A DNA stretch of 40,461 bases, taken from assembly GCA_903899885.1 (NCBI GenBank), contig CAIULK010000182.1, forward strand, positions 1 through 40,461, in the 5' to 3' direction. Made by a program: the position numbers and the translations under genes. The notes under the pieces are model-generated. The model was given only the letters and a program-made list of their open reading frames with translations, was not told the origin of the DNA and made no database searches. Origin of the DNA: an uncultured Rhodospirillaceae bacterium. Lineage in GTDB: Bacteria > Pseudomonadota > Alphaproteobacteria > Rhodospirillales > Magnetospirillaceae. Shown here one piece after another: positions 1-8,801 of this stretch (its first letter is position 1; each line of letters begins with the position of its first letter).

Positions 1-113
1 ACCGCCGTACTCGGGCTGACACCAAACACCCGCGCCGCATCCCGTCGAGAATGCCCCGCCGCGATGTAGTCGAAAATGCGCTCACGAAGATCCAAGGAAT
101 ACGGCTTGCCCAT
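1..113 (-). CDS. IS630-family transposase, N-terminal part (cut by window edge)
   Basis: The first 37 codons begin MGKPYSLDLRERI and continue into a helix-turn-helix with the pattern AAGHSRRDAARVFGVSPSTA. This is the usual N-terminal DNA-binding segment of IS630/Tc1-type DDE transposases. The ATG at 113 is preceded on the minus strand by TCTGGAGGTGACGC, a good ribosome binding site. The catalytic DDE domain lies outside the window, so completeness cannot be judged. The element appears to have inserted into the FecR-domain gene fragment that follows. Confidence 0.8.
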   Translation of the reverse strand, partial: MGKPYSLDLRERIFDYIAAGHSRRDAARVFGVSPSTA

Positions 114-195
114 GCGTCACCTCCAGATGGAAGTGAATCACATTAACCCCACGAAGGGAATCCCCGGCGATTCCGATCAAACGCAAACCGCTTTA
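1..195 (-). mobile_element. IS630-type insertion, left end
   Basis: The transposase start lies about 80 bp from the point where FecR-like coding stops making sense. A TA dinucleotide at 194-195 marks the probable junction, since IS630 elements insert at and duplicate TA. The sequence from about 161 to 178 forms a GGAATC/GATTCC hairpin between element end and transposase start. The exact terminal repeat cannot be confirmed without the other end. Confidence 0.5.
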
Positions 196-395
196 ATCGC
201 CAGTTTGCCGGTCCCCGACGCCGGATCGAACATCATCTCGTCAACCTTGAACCGCGCATTCTGGCCCAAGGTAACGATGGTCTGATCAAGCAGCATGACT
301 TGCAGGCCGGAATTCGGACCCGATGCGATCACGTCGCCCGCGTAAATCGGGGTGCCGCTGCCGACCTGTTGCCCAACCGGCGACGGCGGCCAAGG
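177..395 (-). pseudogene. FecR-domain protein fragment, truncated at both ends
   Basis: The minus frame reads GTPIYAGDVIASGPNSG followed by LQVMLLDQTIVTLGQNARF and DEMMFDPASGTGKLAI. This is the core of the FecR domain found in alphaproteobacterial envelope proteins (a GD.I.TG..S.LQV..LD pattern and a FDPA.GTGKL motif). The N-terminal part is missing: at about 365-395 the sequence changes into the barrel gene in another reading frame. The C-terminal part is missing too, replaced after GKLAIKA by the IS630 end. It is therefore a remnant and cannot make a FecR protein. The boundary near 395 is approximate. Confidence 0.65.
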
Positions 396-1647
396 GCAGG
401 CCATAGGTCAGACTGATCCGCTGGTCGTGATCATGACGGGTCATCGCCGATACCAGCGGATCGCCGGTTTGATAGATCGCGGTTCCCAGTTCGATCGACG
501 GGATCAGAAACTGCCCCTTGGGCAGCACGAGGGTGTCCGACACCCGCACCGCATGGCGCCAATTGGACATCCACCCCACCTGTGCGACGTGGCGAACCGA
601 TCCAGCCGACAAGGACAGGGTATTGGCGTCGTCGGGCCGCCATGTCGCGCCCAGCCAGCCGGTCGAGCTGATACCGCTGTTGTCGTTGCCGGTCGGATCG
701 GCGGCGACATCGTGAAAGGCTTGACGCTCGATCCGGAAATTCCCAAACGCCTCCCACCGTGGGTCAAGCCGCCGGGTCGGCTTGACCTCGACCCCGTAAT
801 CGTTGAGAAAGTAATCGCCGTACAGGCTCATCTCGGAGACGAAAATCCCCGCCTGAAGCCGCCATGGACCATCTTGGCGGCGCAGCCCGACCTCGCCGCC
901 GCCCGCCACCGTGTTGAACGTCCCGACATCCAGATGCTTGTCGCGAATCAGATTGGCGTTGGCGAACAGCGACATCGTCGGATCGGTGCCAAGGTCGCAG
1001 TCGAGGTCATAAAGACCCTGCGCAAAATAGCCCCGGTCGCGGCGAACCCGTGCGGCGTCTTGCAGCGTTGCCGCGATATCGGCCACCAGCACCTGTTCTT
1101 GATCGGGCGCGGCGTTTCCGTTGGTGTCGCGATGAAGGCCTAGGCTGAGGCTAAAGGATTGATGCAGCCGTTTCGACCGGTTTTCGAGTTGCGTCAGCAA
1201 CTGCTCGCGCTCGACCCTTTGGGCCGGGGTCAGCCGCGTGATGTCGATCTCGCCCAAGGTGGTTTTCGCGGTGATGGAATCGTCGAGGCGGAACAGCACG
1301 AAGGCATAGAGCAGCTTGGCATCCGCCGCCTCGGGGTGCGTCAAGATGATGCGTTCCAACGTCGCCGAGGCACCCAACAGATCGCCCGCCCGGATCTGGG
1401 CGCGTGCATAAGCGGCGTTGAGCCGGGGATCGTCGGGGTTCCTCAGCACCTCTTGAAAGGTGACGGCCGGACCTTCGGGAATGGCTTGACGTTCCGACCG
1501 GGCCGCCGTCCCGGTGGATTCGCGCAGGCCTTCGGTGGTGCGTTCCACGTCGCGCGGAATCTGCTGCGACGGCGTCGATTGAGCCAGCAGCGGCGACGCC
1601 CATGGGGCGCGCACACACAAACTCGCCAGAAACACCCACGCCCGCAT
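286..1647 (-). CDS. TPR plus beta-barrel outer-membrane protein (SLAM/DUF560-like), C-terminus replaced
   Basis: The 453-codon ORF starts with a signal peptide (MRAWVFLASLCVRAPWASPLLAQ). About residues 60-160 form tetratricopeptide-like helices (DPRLNAAYARAQIRAGDLLGA, with similar units after it). From about residue 165 there are alternating beta-strand repeats typical of outer-membrane barrels (FSLSLGLHRDTNG, GGGEVGLRRQDGPWRLQAG, STGWLGATWRPDDANTLSLS). This resembles surface lipoprotein assembly modifier proteins. After ISLTYGLPLA (about residue 420) the sequence turns into arginine-rich out-of-frame FecR DNA, so the last strands and the C-terminal aromatic residue expected of such barrels are lost. 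The protein is probably non-functional or poorly inserted. Function is inferred from architecture only. Confidence 0.6.
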   Translation of the reverse strand: MRAWVFLASLCVRAPWASPLLAQSTPSQQIPRDVERTTEGLRESTGTAARSERQAIPEGPAVTFQEVLRNPDDPRLNAAYARAQIRAGDLLGASATLERIILTHPEAADAKLLYAFVLFRLDDSITAKTTLGEIDITRLTPAQRVEREQLLTQLENRSKRLHQSFSLSLGLHRDTNGNAAPDQEQVLVADIAATLQDAARVRRDRGYFAQGLYDLDCDLGTDPTMSLFANANLIRDKHLDVGTFNTVAGGGEVGLRRQDGPWRLQAGIFVSEMSLYGDYFLNDYGVEVKPTRRLDPRWEAFGNFRIERQAFHDVAADPTGNDNSGISSTGWLGATWRPDDANTLSLSAGSVRHVAQVGWMSNWRHAVRVSDTLVLPKGQFLIPSIELGTAIYQTGDPLVSAMTRHDHDQRISLTYGLPLAAVAGWATGRQRHPDLRGRRDRIGSEFRPASHAA

Positions 1648-1692
1648 GCCCCGTCCCCCGCCCCATTGACGTGCAAGGCCGTGCGGCGATCG

Positions 1693-2553
1693 CTACCGGA
1701 ACACCACCGTCTTCGCCCCGTTCAGCAACACCCGGCGTTCGATGTGCCAGCGCACGGCGCGCGCCAGCACGACATTTTCGATGTCGCGGCCGATCGAGAC
1801 CAGATCTTCCGGCGTCGCGGTGTGATCCACACGCTCCACGCCCTGCTCGATGATCGGACCTTCATCCAGGTCGGCGGTGACGTAATGGGCGGTGGCGCCG
1901 ATGATCTTGACGCCGCGCGCATGCGCTTGGTGATAGGGCTTGGCGCCCTTGAAGCTGGGCAGGAAGGAATGGTGGATGTTGATCGCCCGGCCCGCCAAGC
2001 GTCCGGCCATGTCCGCCGACAGAATCTGCATGTAACGGGCCAGCACCACCAGATCGGCGTTGGCCTTGTCGATCACCTCCATCACGCGGGCCTCTTGCCC
2101 TGCCTTGTCCTGCTTGTCGGCGGCCAGATAGTGATAGGGGATGCCGTGCCATTCGACGATCGAGCGCATCTCGGGGTGGTTCGAGATCACCGCCGGAATC
2201 TCCATCGTCAATTGTCCGGTGGAATAGCGGTGCAAAAGATCGACCAGGCAATGGCCGAATTTCGACACCAAGATCACCACGCGGGCCTTTTGGCTGGTGT
2301 CGTGCAGCCGCCAGATCATCTGGAAGCGTTCGGCGATCCGCGCGAACAGTTTTTCGACCTCGGCCGCGGGCGGCGTCAGCGCACCCCGGGTGAAGACGAT
2401 GCGGGCGAAGAAGCGTTTGGACAACGGATCGCCATATTGCGCCGATTCCGTGATGAAGCAGTCGTGCTGGGTCAGAAACCCGGACACCGCGGCGACGATG
2501 CCAACGGTGTCCGGGCAGGTGATGGTCAGCACGAAGCCGGGGCGATGGGTCAT
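1693..2553 (-). CDS. purU: Formyltetrahydrofolate deformylase PurU
   Basis: PurU hydrolyses 10-formyl-THF to formate and THF, balancing the one-carbon pool and supplying formate for purine synthesis. The 286-residue protein has an N-terminal ACT regulatory domain (FVLTITCPDTVGIVAAVSGF, about residues 7-85). The formyltransferase-fold catalytic domain carries the family signature INIHHSFLPSFKGAKPYHQA with the catalytic Asn and His, followed by GATAHYVTADLDEGPIIEQ with the catalytic Asp. Length is normal for the family. It is monocistronic here, ending 46 bp from the start of the barrel gene. Confidence 0.95.
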   Translation of the reverse strand: MTHRPGFVLTITCPDTVGIVAAVSGFLTQHDCFITESAQYGDPLSKRFFARIVFTRGALTPPAAEVEKLFARIAERFQMIWRLHDTSQKARVVILVSKFGHCLVDLLHRYSTGQLTMEIPAVISNHPEMRSIVEWHGIPYHYLAADKQDKAGQEARVMEVIDKANADLVVLARYMQILSADMAGRLAGRAINIHHSFLPSFKGAKPYHQAHARGVKIIGATAHYVTADLDEGPIIEQGVERVDHTATPEDLVSIGRDIENVVLARAVRWHIERRVLLNGAKTVVFR

Positions 2554-2645
2554 ACGGTTTTCTCTTTCCCAGGCTTGCGTTTTATCCGAATTCCGTCCTA
2601 GGGTCGCGCCTGAGGCGGATAAAGGATCAACGGGAGCGCGCGGAG

Positions 2646-2990
2646 ATGATCACGGTTTATTATAAGTCCAGCCAGTCGCAGTGGAAGTATGAGCTGGAGG
2701 AAGGCGAACATCAGGAAATCATCAAGAATTTGATGGAAGAGCTGCCCGACGTCAAGGGTATGTTCGAGGAATCGCTTGAGATCCTGCGGGACGCAGCCTG
2801 TCTGGCCGACGACGAAATCGACGAGGACGAGCAGATTGACCAAACGATCGCCGTCGCATTCCTGTGGCAGTACTTCAACCACTTCGCGGCGGAAGACGAG
2901 CGTATCCAAGGCGACATCGCCGTGATCGAGCACGAGGACGGCACCGGCGTCACCGTGGTTTCGGCCGAGGAGATCAACGAAGAGGACTGA
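2646..2990 (+). CDS. Small acidic protein of unknown function
   Basis: The 114-residue protein is strongly acidic with many Glu and Asp runs (DDEIDEDEQIDQ, SAEEINEED at the C-terminus). It is predicted mainly helical, with no signal peptide or membrane segment and two possible Cys-free halves. GGAG just before the ATG and GGGAG 12 bases upstream could act as ribosome binding sites. It is divergent from purU with about 90 bp between starts, and convergent with the TusE-like gene. I do not recognise a family. The base composition matches its neighbours, and the reading frame has normal GC-rich codon use, so I regard it as a real gene. Confidence 0.65.
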   Translation: MITVYYKSSQSQWKYELEEGEHQEIIKNLMEELPDVKGMFEESLEILRDAACLADDEIDEDEQIDQTIAVAFLWQYFNHFAAEDERIQGDIAVIEHEDGTGVTVVSAEEINEED

Positions 2991-3080
2991 CGCGGTTTCC
3001 TTTGTCCGGGCAACCAGCCGCCACCCGCGGCGGCGGCCAAGCGGGCGGACGCCCGCGCCCGGCGAGGGACTTTTAAAAAA

Positions 3081-3386
3081 TCACCCGGTACTCCAGGCGC
3101 GCGGGCGCAGCATGCCCGCGATCTTGCAGGTCTGCTGGACATAGCCGTAGGGGAACAGTTCGAACACCCGGTTGCGGCCCGCGCCGTTGGTTTGGGTCAG
3201 GTGCTTCATCACATGGCGGACGTCCGGGGCGATGCGGTGTTCGTCGTAATAGGCGCGCATGAACCGCAGCACGATCCAATGCTCGTCGGTCAGGGCGATA
3301 TCCTCGCGCCCGGCCAGTTCGGCGGCGACCGCCTCGTCCCACTCGGCGGGATCGATCAAATAGCCTTCCGCGTCGGTTCGGATCAT
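3081..3386 (-). CDS. TusE/DsrC family sulfur-relay-type protein, penultimate Cys missing
   Basis: The 101-residue protein matches DsrC/TusE along its length: an N-terminal TDAEGYLIDPAEWDEAVA segment, then LTDEHWIVLRFMRAYYDEH, and a C-terminal arm with LFPYGYVQQTCKIAGM. Family members carry sulfur on a penultimate Cys of this arm (CysA), and DsrC has a second Cys (CysB) in the CKIAG-like motif. Here only the CysB position is present, and the arm ends RPRAWSTG with no penultimate Cys. It therefore cannot act as a classical TusE persulfide carrier for tRNA thiolation. The AAGGAGG ribosome binding site 6-8 bases before the ATG supports the start. No other tus or dsr genes are in the window. Confidence 0.8.
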   Translation of the reverse strand: MIRTDAEGYLIDPAEWDEAVAAELAGREDIALTDEHWIVLRFMRAYYDEHRIAPDVRHVMKHLTQTNGAGRNRVFELFPYGYVQQTCKIAGMLRPRAWSTG

Positions 3387-3561
3387 GGCCTTGGCCTCCT
3401 TCGGGGAACCGGCTTGAAGTGTAGTTCGCCCGGCCCGCCGCCGGCTTGATGTTGGTCAACCGAAAGGGGAATGAGTCCGCGCCATCCAGCGGATTGTTGA
3501 CGCGTGCCGCCACCCCAAGGCATCCTTGAAATCGCCATAATTTCGAGCGGTTTTCGTCAAC

Positions 3562-4618
3562 GTGACACAGTCGGCGCACGGTTCCCCGCACCCCCACGTC
3601 ACCCGTCAAACACACCGCCGCCGGACGCTGCGGCGGACCGTCTACCACATGCTGGGCGGCGACGGGCACGACGATTTGCGCGTCAAGCTGATCGACGGGT
3701 TCCTGATTTTGTTGATCTTGGTCAATGTCGCGGCGGTGATGGCCGAATCGATGGAGAATTTGTCGATCGCCCACGGCCCGACCTTTCACGATTTCGACGT
3801 GATCTCGGTGGCGGTGTTCAGCGTGGAATATGCCCTGCGGCTGTGGACGGCGGTCGAGCTGCCCGACGCCCGCTATCACCACCCGGTGTGGGGCCGTTTG
3901 CGCTGGGCGGCGTCGCCGCTGGCGCTCATCGACCTGTTGGCGGTGTTGCCGTTCTATCTGGGCATGGTGGTCGAGATCGACCTGCGGGCGATCCGGGTGC
4001 TGCGGGTGCTGCGCGTGTTCAAGCTGTCGCGCTATTCGATGGCGATGAATGTGATGGTCGCGGTCGCCCGCCAGGAGGCGCGCGTCATCAGCGCCGCCTT
4101 GGTGGTGATGGGCGTGGTTTTGGTGCTGGTCAGCAGCCTGATGTATTTGTTCGAGCATCATGTGCAGCCGCATGTGTTCAGCGACATTCCCTCGTCGATG
4201 TGGTGGGCGGTGGTGACCCTGACCACGCTGGGTTACGGCGACATGGTGCCGGTCACCCCGGCCGGGCGAATTCTGGGGGGGGCTGACCGCCATTCTGGGC
4301 GTCGGCATGATCGCGCTGCCCGCCGGTGTGTTCGCCTCGGGTTTTTCCGAACAGATGCGCATCCGGCGCGAGGAATACCGCGAAGCGGTGGAAAAGGCGA
4401 TGGACGACGGCGGCCGCCTGACCGCCCGCGAACGCCGGGCGCTCGAAGACACCCGCCACCGCCTGGGCCTGTCCGAGGACGAGGCGATTTACGTTCTGGA
4501 GGAAGCGATGCGCGAAAGCCGGGCCTGCCCCCATTGCGGCCTGCCGATCGTCCACCCGGTCCACGAACGCCGCCGCCGCGCGGCAACGCCGCCGGTCGAT
4601 CCGCTGGCGGAATCGTAA
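3562..4618 (+). pseudogene. Voltage-gated potassium channel, frameshifted in a G run
   Basis: The N-terminal frame holds six membrane segments. S4 carries the regularly spaced arginines of a voltage sensor (RAIRVLRVLRVFKLSR), and the pore has the K+ filter motif TLTTLGYGDMVP. Just after the pore, at 4275-4282, a run of eight G shifts the frame. With seven G the protein would continue GRILGGLTAILGVGMIALPAGVFASGF (S6 gate) into the ORF ending at 4618. That tail holds a helical cytoplasmic segment and a CPHC motif. GTG at 3562 is the longest start, and ATG at 3649 (MLGGDGHDD) is a plausible alternative. As read, the inner gate helix is destroyed. A sequencing error is a serious alternative. Confidence 0.8.
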
Positions 4619-4681
4619 ACGGCTTCCGTCGTTCCTACCGGGTTGCTTTCCGGCCCTAGGCGGACTATTTCTTGAATCACC

Positions 4682-5248
4682 ATGAAGATGACGTCGGGAT
4701 ATCTCGCAGGCCAATTGCTGATTGCCATGCCGCAACTGAGCGATCCGAACTTCGCTCGGGCGGTGGTCTATGTCTGCGCCCATACGGCGGACGGGGCGAT
4801 GGGGCTGGTGATCAACCGGGCACTCGACGGGGTGTCGTTCCCGGAACTGCTCGACCAGTTGGGCATTCCCGCCGGTCCGGGCGCCGAGCAAATCCGTATT
4901 TATTTCGGCGGTCCGGTGGAAGCCGGGCGCGGCTTCGTGCTGCACTCCACCGATTACGTCCATGAATCGACCCTGATGGTCGATAAGGGCGTGGCGCTGA
5001 CCGCCACCGTCGATGTTCTGCGGGCGATCTCGTCGGGCACCGGGCCGCACGCCGCCTTGCTGGCGCTGGGCTATGCCGGTTGGAACGCCGGGCAGCTGGA
5101 CGCCGAAATTTTGGACAATTCCTGGCTGACCCTGGCCGCCGAGCCCGATCTGCTGTTCGGCGGCGACCCGGACGGCAAATGGGAACGCGCCATCCACCGG
5201 CTGGGCATCGACCCCGCCTTGCTGTCGTCCGACGCTGGCCACGCCTAA
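4682..5248 (+). CDS. yqgE: YqgE/AlgH family protein
   Basis: The 188-residue protein begins [20 protein letters not shown], the hallmark N-terminus of the UPF0301/YqgE/AlgH family. It also contains [15 protein letters not shown], the glycine-rich [17 protein letters not shown] and a late [18 protein letters not shown] segment, all conserved in order. Length is typical. The biochemical role of the family is unresolved; AlgH has been linked to alginate regulation in Pseudomonas. Two nearby ATGs exist, and the one at 4682 keeps the conserved start. It lies 13 bp ahead of argH and may be co-transcribed with it. Confidence 0.93.
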   Translation: MKMTSGYLAGQLLIAMPQLSDPNFARAVVYVCAHTADGAMGLVINRALDGVSFPELLDQLGIPAGPGAEQIRIYFGGPVEAGRGFVLHSTDYVHESTLMVDKGVALTATVDVLRAISSGTGPHAALLALGYAGWNAGQLDAEILDNSWLTLAAEPDLLFGGDPDGKWERAIHRLGIDPALLSSDAGHA

Positions 5249-5261
5249 AAGGGTATTTTCG

Positions 5262-6674
5262 ATGAGCGACACGCCTGCTCCCGCCGCCTCGACCATCTGG
5301 GGCGGCCGTTTCGCGGCCGGACCGGACCGCATCATGGAAGCGATCAACGTCTCGATCGATTTCGACAAACGCCTCTACGCCCAGGATATTCAGGGTTCGC
5401 AGGCGCATTGCCGGATGCTGGTCGCGCAAAAAATCCTCTCGGCCGAGGATGGGGCGCTGATTCAAGGCGGGCTGGATCGCATCTTGGCCGAGATTCACGC
5501 GGGCAGCTTCGTGTTCCGCCGCGACTTCGAAGACATCCACATGAATGTCGAGGCCCGTCTGGCCGATCTGATCGGCGACGCGGCGGGGCGGCTGCACACC
5601 GCGCGTTCGCGCAATGATCAAGTCGCCACCGATTTCCGCCTGTGGGTGCGCGGCGCGATCGATGGCTTGGACGGCGCCTTGAAGGGGCTGCAAGCCGCGC
5701 TGATCGCCCGCGCGGCCGAACACGCCGCCACCGTGATGCCGGGCTTCACCCATCTTCAGGCGGCGCAGCCGGTGACCTTCGGCCATCACCTGCTGGCCTA
5801 TGTCGAGATGATCGGCCGCGACCGGGGCCGGTTGACCGACGCGCGGGGGCGGTTGAACGAATGCCCGCTGGGATCGGCGGCCTTGGCCGGAACCTCGTTC
5901 CCCATCGACCGCCATGCCACCGCCCGCGACCTGGGTTTCGACCGTCCTTGCGCCAATTCGCTGGACGGGGTGTCGGACCGCGATTTCGCGCTGGAATTCA
6001 TGGCGGCCTCGGCGATTTGCGCGGTGCATCTGTCGCGCTTGGCCGAGGAATTGGTGATCTGGACCTCGGCGCAATTCGGCTTCGTGCGGTTGTCCGACGC
6101 CTTCACCACCGGCTCGTCGATCATGCCGCAGAAACGCAATCCCGATGCCGCCGAGCTGGTGCGCGCCAAGACCGGCCGGGTGATCGGCGATCTGACGGCG
6201 CTGCTGGTGGCGATGAAGGGGCTGCCGCTGGCCTATTCCAAGGATATGCAGGAAGACAAGGAACCGGTTTTCGAAGCCGCCGACACCATGGAACTGGCGG
6301 TCGCCGCGATGACCGGGATGATCCGCGACATGACGGTGGAAACCGCGCGGATGCGGGCCGCCGCCGGGGCCGGTTTCACCACCGCCACCGACATTGCCGA
6401 TTGGTGCGTGCGCGCGCTGGGGATTCCGTTCCGCCAAGCCCATCATGTCGCCGGCCGCCTGGTCAAACTGGCCGAGGACAAGGGCTGCGGCTTGGAGGAT
6501 TTATCGCTGGCCGAAATGCGGGTCATCGAGCCCCGCCTGACCGACGAGGCGAGGGCGGTCCTCACGGTCGAACATTCGGTGTCCAGCCGCACCAGTTTCG
6601 GCGGCACCGCGCCGGTTCGGGTCGAGGAGGCGGCCGCCGCCGCCCGCCAGCGCTGGCTTGGGGAGGGATGCTGA
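5262..6674 (+). CDS. argH: Argininosuccinate lyase ArgH
   Basis: ArgH splits argininosuccinate into arginine and fumarate, the last step of arginine synthesis. The 470-residue protein starts with the conserved [20 protein letters not shown]. It contains [17 protein letters not shown] and the fumarase/aspartase superfamily signature [16 protein letters not shown] with the catalytic Ser loop. The late [15 protein letters not shown] segment is also conserved. Full length and no lesions. The stop overlaps the next gene's start (TGATG), so argH, lptM and lysA are translationally coupled, an order seen widely in Proteobacteria. Confidence 0.97.
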   Translation: MSDTPAPAASTIWGGRFAAGPDRIMEAINVSIDFDKRLYAQDIQGSQAHCRMLVAQKILSAEDGALIQGGLDRILAEIHAGSFVFRRDFEDIHMNVEARLADLIGDAAGRLHTARSRNDQVATDFRLWVRGAIDGLDGALKGLQAALIARAAEHAATVMPGFTHLQAAQPVTFGHHLLAYVEMIGRDRGRLTDARGRLNECPLGSAALAGTSFPIDRHATARDLGFDRPCANSLDGVSDRDFALEFMAASAICAVHLSRLAEELVIWTSAQFGFVRLSDAFTTGSSIMPQKRNPDAAELVRAKTGRVIGDLTALLVAMKGLPLAYSKDMQEDKEPVFEAADTMELAVAAMTGMIRDMTVETARMRAAAGAGFTTATDIADWCVRALGIPFRQAHHVAGRLVKLAEDKGCGLEDLSLAEMRVIEPRLTDEARAVLTVEHSVSSRTSFGGTAPVRVEEAAAAARQRWLGEGC

Positions 6675-6940
6675 TGATCAGGGCGCTCGTTCTTTTCTTG
6701 GCGACGGCCGCGATGGCGCTGTCGCTCACCGCCTGCGGGCGTCGCGCCGATCCACGCCCCCCCGAGGGCGTCGAATACCCGCACGTTTATCCGCGTTCGC
6801 CCGATCAGACCGAGATCGTGCGCCAGCGTTCGCCGCAAACCGGCCCCCAGACGGATGAGGATGAGGATCTGCCACAGGAGAAAACGAACGGTTCCACGCC
6901 GTTCGGCGATCTGCATCACGACAAGGCGACCGCGCCATGA
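6674..6940 (+). CDS. lptM: LptM-like small lipoprotein
   Basis: The 88-residue protein has a short signal peptide ending in the lipobox LTAC, then a charged proline-rich tail (GRRADPRPPEGVEYP...). Position between argH and lysA, and the CGxxxxPxxP start after the lipid-modified Cys, match LptM (YifL). LptM assists assembly of the LptD/LptE lipopolysaccharide translocon in enterobacteria. The tail is longer and more acidic than in E. coli. The ATG at 6674 overlaps the argH stop by one base, and its own stop overlaps lysA by four. A start at 6668 is possible. Function is by synteny and lipobox, not by strong sequence identity. Confidence 0.75.
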   Translation: MIRALVLFLATAAMALSLTACGRRADPRPPEGVEYPHVYPRSPDQTEIVRQRSPQTGPQTDEDEDLPQEKTNGSTPFGDLHHDKATAP

Positions 6941-8208
6941 ACCATTTCCATTATCGTGGCGGTCAGTTGCTGGCCGAGGGCGTGGCGATCGATGACATCG
7001 CGCGTCATGTCGGCACGCCGTTTTACTGTTATTCCACGGCGACCTTGGCCCGCCATTTCACGGTGTTCCAAGATGCGCTGGCCCAAGCCGGGCTGGACGC
7101 CACCGTGTGTTTCGCGCTGAAGGCCAACCCCAATCTGGCGGTGGTGCGCACCTTGGCCCAATTGGGGGCCGGGGCCGACGTGGTCAGCGAGGGCGAACTG
7201 CGCCGGGCGCTGCGGGCCGGCATCCCACCCGAGCGGATCGTTTTTTCCGGGGTGGGCAAAACCCGGCACGAGCTGGAATTCGCGGTCGCCAAGGGCATCT
7301 TCCAGATCAATGTCGAATCCGAGCCGGAATTGCGGGCCCTGTCGGAGATCGCGGCGGCGCGCGGCGTGCGCATGCCGATCGCGTTGCGCGTCAACCCCGA
7401 TGTCGATGCGGGAACGCACGCCAAGATCACCACGGGCAAGAAAGAGAACAAGTTCGGCATCGAATGGACCCGCGCGCACGAGGTGTTCACCCGCGCCCGT
7501 GCCCTGCCCGGTATCGAGGTAATGGGCATCGCCTGCCATATCGGCTCGCAATTGACCGAGATCGAACCGTTCCAAGCCGCCTTCCAGCGGGTCCGCGATC
7601 TTGTGGCGATCCTGCGCGCCGACGGGTTCAACATCCGCCGCCTGGATCTGGGCGGTGGTCTGGGCGTGCCCTATGACGGCGAAACCCCGCCGTCGCCCGC
7701 CGACTATGCCAAGGCGATCGCCGCCACGCTGGGCGATCTGGGCTGCCGGATCATCGTCGAGCCCGGCCGTCTGCTGGTCGGCAATGCCGGGATTTTGGTC
7801 TCGCGGGTGGTCTATGTGAAGGAAGGGGCGACCCGCACCTTCGTTATCGTCGATGCCGCGATGAACGATTTGATCCGCCCGGCGATGTACGAGGCCCATC
7901 ACGGTATTCTGCCGGTGACCGAACCGGCCGCCGGGGCGCCGTTGCTGCCGGTCGATGTGGTCGGGCCGGTCTGCGAAACCGGCGACACCTTCGCCCGTCA
8001 GCGCCCGCTGCCGCCCTTGTCCGAGGGCGACCTGATCGCCTTTACCACCGCCGGGGCCTACGGCGCCGCGATGGCCTCGATGTACAACGCGCGGCCCTTG
8101 GTGCCGGAGGTTCTGGTCAAGGGCGACGATTACGCCATCGTCCGCGCGCGGCCCGATTTCGAGGATATGATCGCGCTGGAATCGACGCCGGATTGGATGG
8201 GGGGGTAA
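6937..8208 (+). CDS. lysA: Diaminopimelate decarboxylase LysA
   Basis: LysA decarboxylates meso-diaminopimelate to lysine using pyridoxal phosphate. The 423-residue protein has the PLP lysine in VCFALKANPNLAVV, the substrate-channel segment NKFGIEWTRAHEVF, the glycine-rich phosphate loop LDLGGGLGVPYDGE, EPGRLLVGNAG and the partner-subunit CETGDTFA motif with its catalytic Cys. All alanine-racemase-fold and C-terminal barrel elements are present. It is the third gene of the argH-lptM-lysA operon. No lysine riboswitch is visible, as the gene has no leader of its own. Confidence 0.97.
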   Translation: MNHFHYRGGQLLAEGVAIDDIARHVGTPFYCYSTATLARHFTVFQDALAQAGLDATVCFALKANPNLAVVRTLAQLGAGADVVSEGELRRALRAGIPPERIVFSGVGKTRHELEFAVAKGIFQINVESEPELRALSEIAAARGVRMPIALRVNPDVDAGTHAKITTGKKENKFGIEWTRAHEVFTRARALPGIEVMGIACHIGSQLTEIEPFQAAFQRVRDLVAILRADGFNIRRLDLGGGLGVPYDGETPPSPADYAKAIAATLGDLGCRIIVEPGRLLVGNAGILVSRVVYVKEGATRTFVIVDAAMNDLIRPAMYEAHHGILPVTEPAAGAPLLPVDVVGPVCETGDTFARQRPLPPLSEGDLIAFTTAGAYGAAMASMYNARPLVPEVLVKGDDYAIVRARPDFEDMIALESTPDWMGG

Positions 8209-8290
8209 TCGTTACCGCGCCGGGGCGATCGAGGTTGATCAGTCCAAAGGCAACACGGACGAACGCGGACATCCGCCGATGGGCAAGGAT

Positions 8291-8671
8291 TCATCGGATG
8301 ATACGTTTGACTTCGACACGAGGCTTGCCGAAATTCAACAAAAGCCCGACGGGCAGACGGCTCGCCTTCAGGTAATTCAAAACCTGCGCGCGGTGCGCGC
8401 CAGCGAGGGCGTCAATCGCCTTCAATTCAACGATCACCGTATCATCGACGACCAGATCGGCAACGTACATTCCAACCTTTTCCCCTCGGTACAAGACCGG
8501 GAAGGCTCTCTCCTTGGTGACGTCCAGGCCGTTGGCTGTAAGTTCAAGCCATAAAGCGTTCCTGTAGACCATCTCCAGAAAACCATGCCCCAGACCACGG
8601 GAAACGGTGAAGGCACAGCCGATGATTTTTTCCGTCAGCGTATCAACGCCGGGGTCGATATCCGCCCTCAT
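8291..8671 (-). CDS. GxxExxY family protein
   Basis: The 126-residue protein carries the defining motif in GLGHGFLEMVYRNAL. It also shows LTEKIIGCAFTVSRGLG upstream and a nuclease-like DLVVDDTVIVELKAID with AQVLNYLKASRLPVGLLLNFG, all typical of the family formerly called Iron/GxxExxY. The D...ELKA pattern resembles PD-(D/E)XK folds, but no activity is established. It is isolated between lysA and the DUF3426 gene. Such genes are often patchily distributed, suggesting transfer. Confidence 0.85.
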   Translation of the reverse strand: MRADIDPGVDTLTEKIIGCAFTVSRGLGHGFLEMVYRNALWLELTANGLDVTKERAFPVLYRGEKVGMYVADLVVDDTVIVELKAIDALAGAHRAQVLNYLKASRLPVGLLLNFGKPRVEVKRIIR

Positions 8672-8801
8672 CCAGCCATCCGTGGTTGTCTATTCCGTCC
8701 GTGTTACCACAGCCGTTGGCCAACCCGATAGCGTATAACGGGAAGCTGAAGTCCGCTTCGAGCGCGGAAACTTTTTTGGAAACGGCGCTGGCCGCCCAAC
8801 C

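Noticed and set aside
1159-2601. 480-codon plus-strand ORF across the barrel gene and purU
   Set aside because: It is the mirror of two well-supported minus-strand genes; its product is His/Arg/Gly-rich with no family features.
3002-3065. GC-rich inverted repeats after the acidic-protein gene as a terminator
   Set aside because: A GCGGGCG/CGCCCGC stem exists, but no T run follows it directly on either strand.
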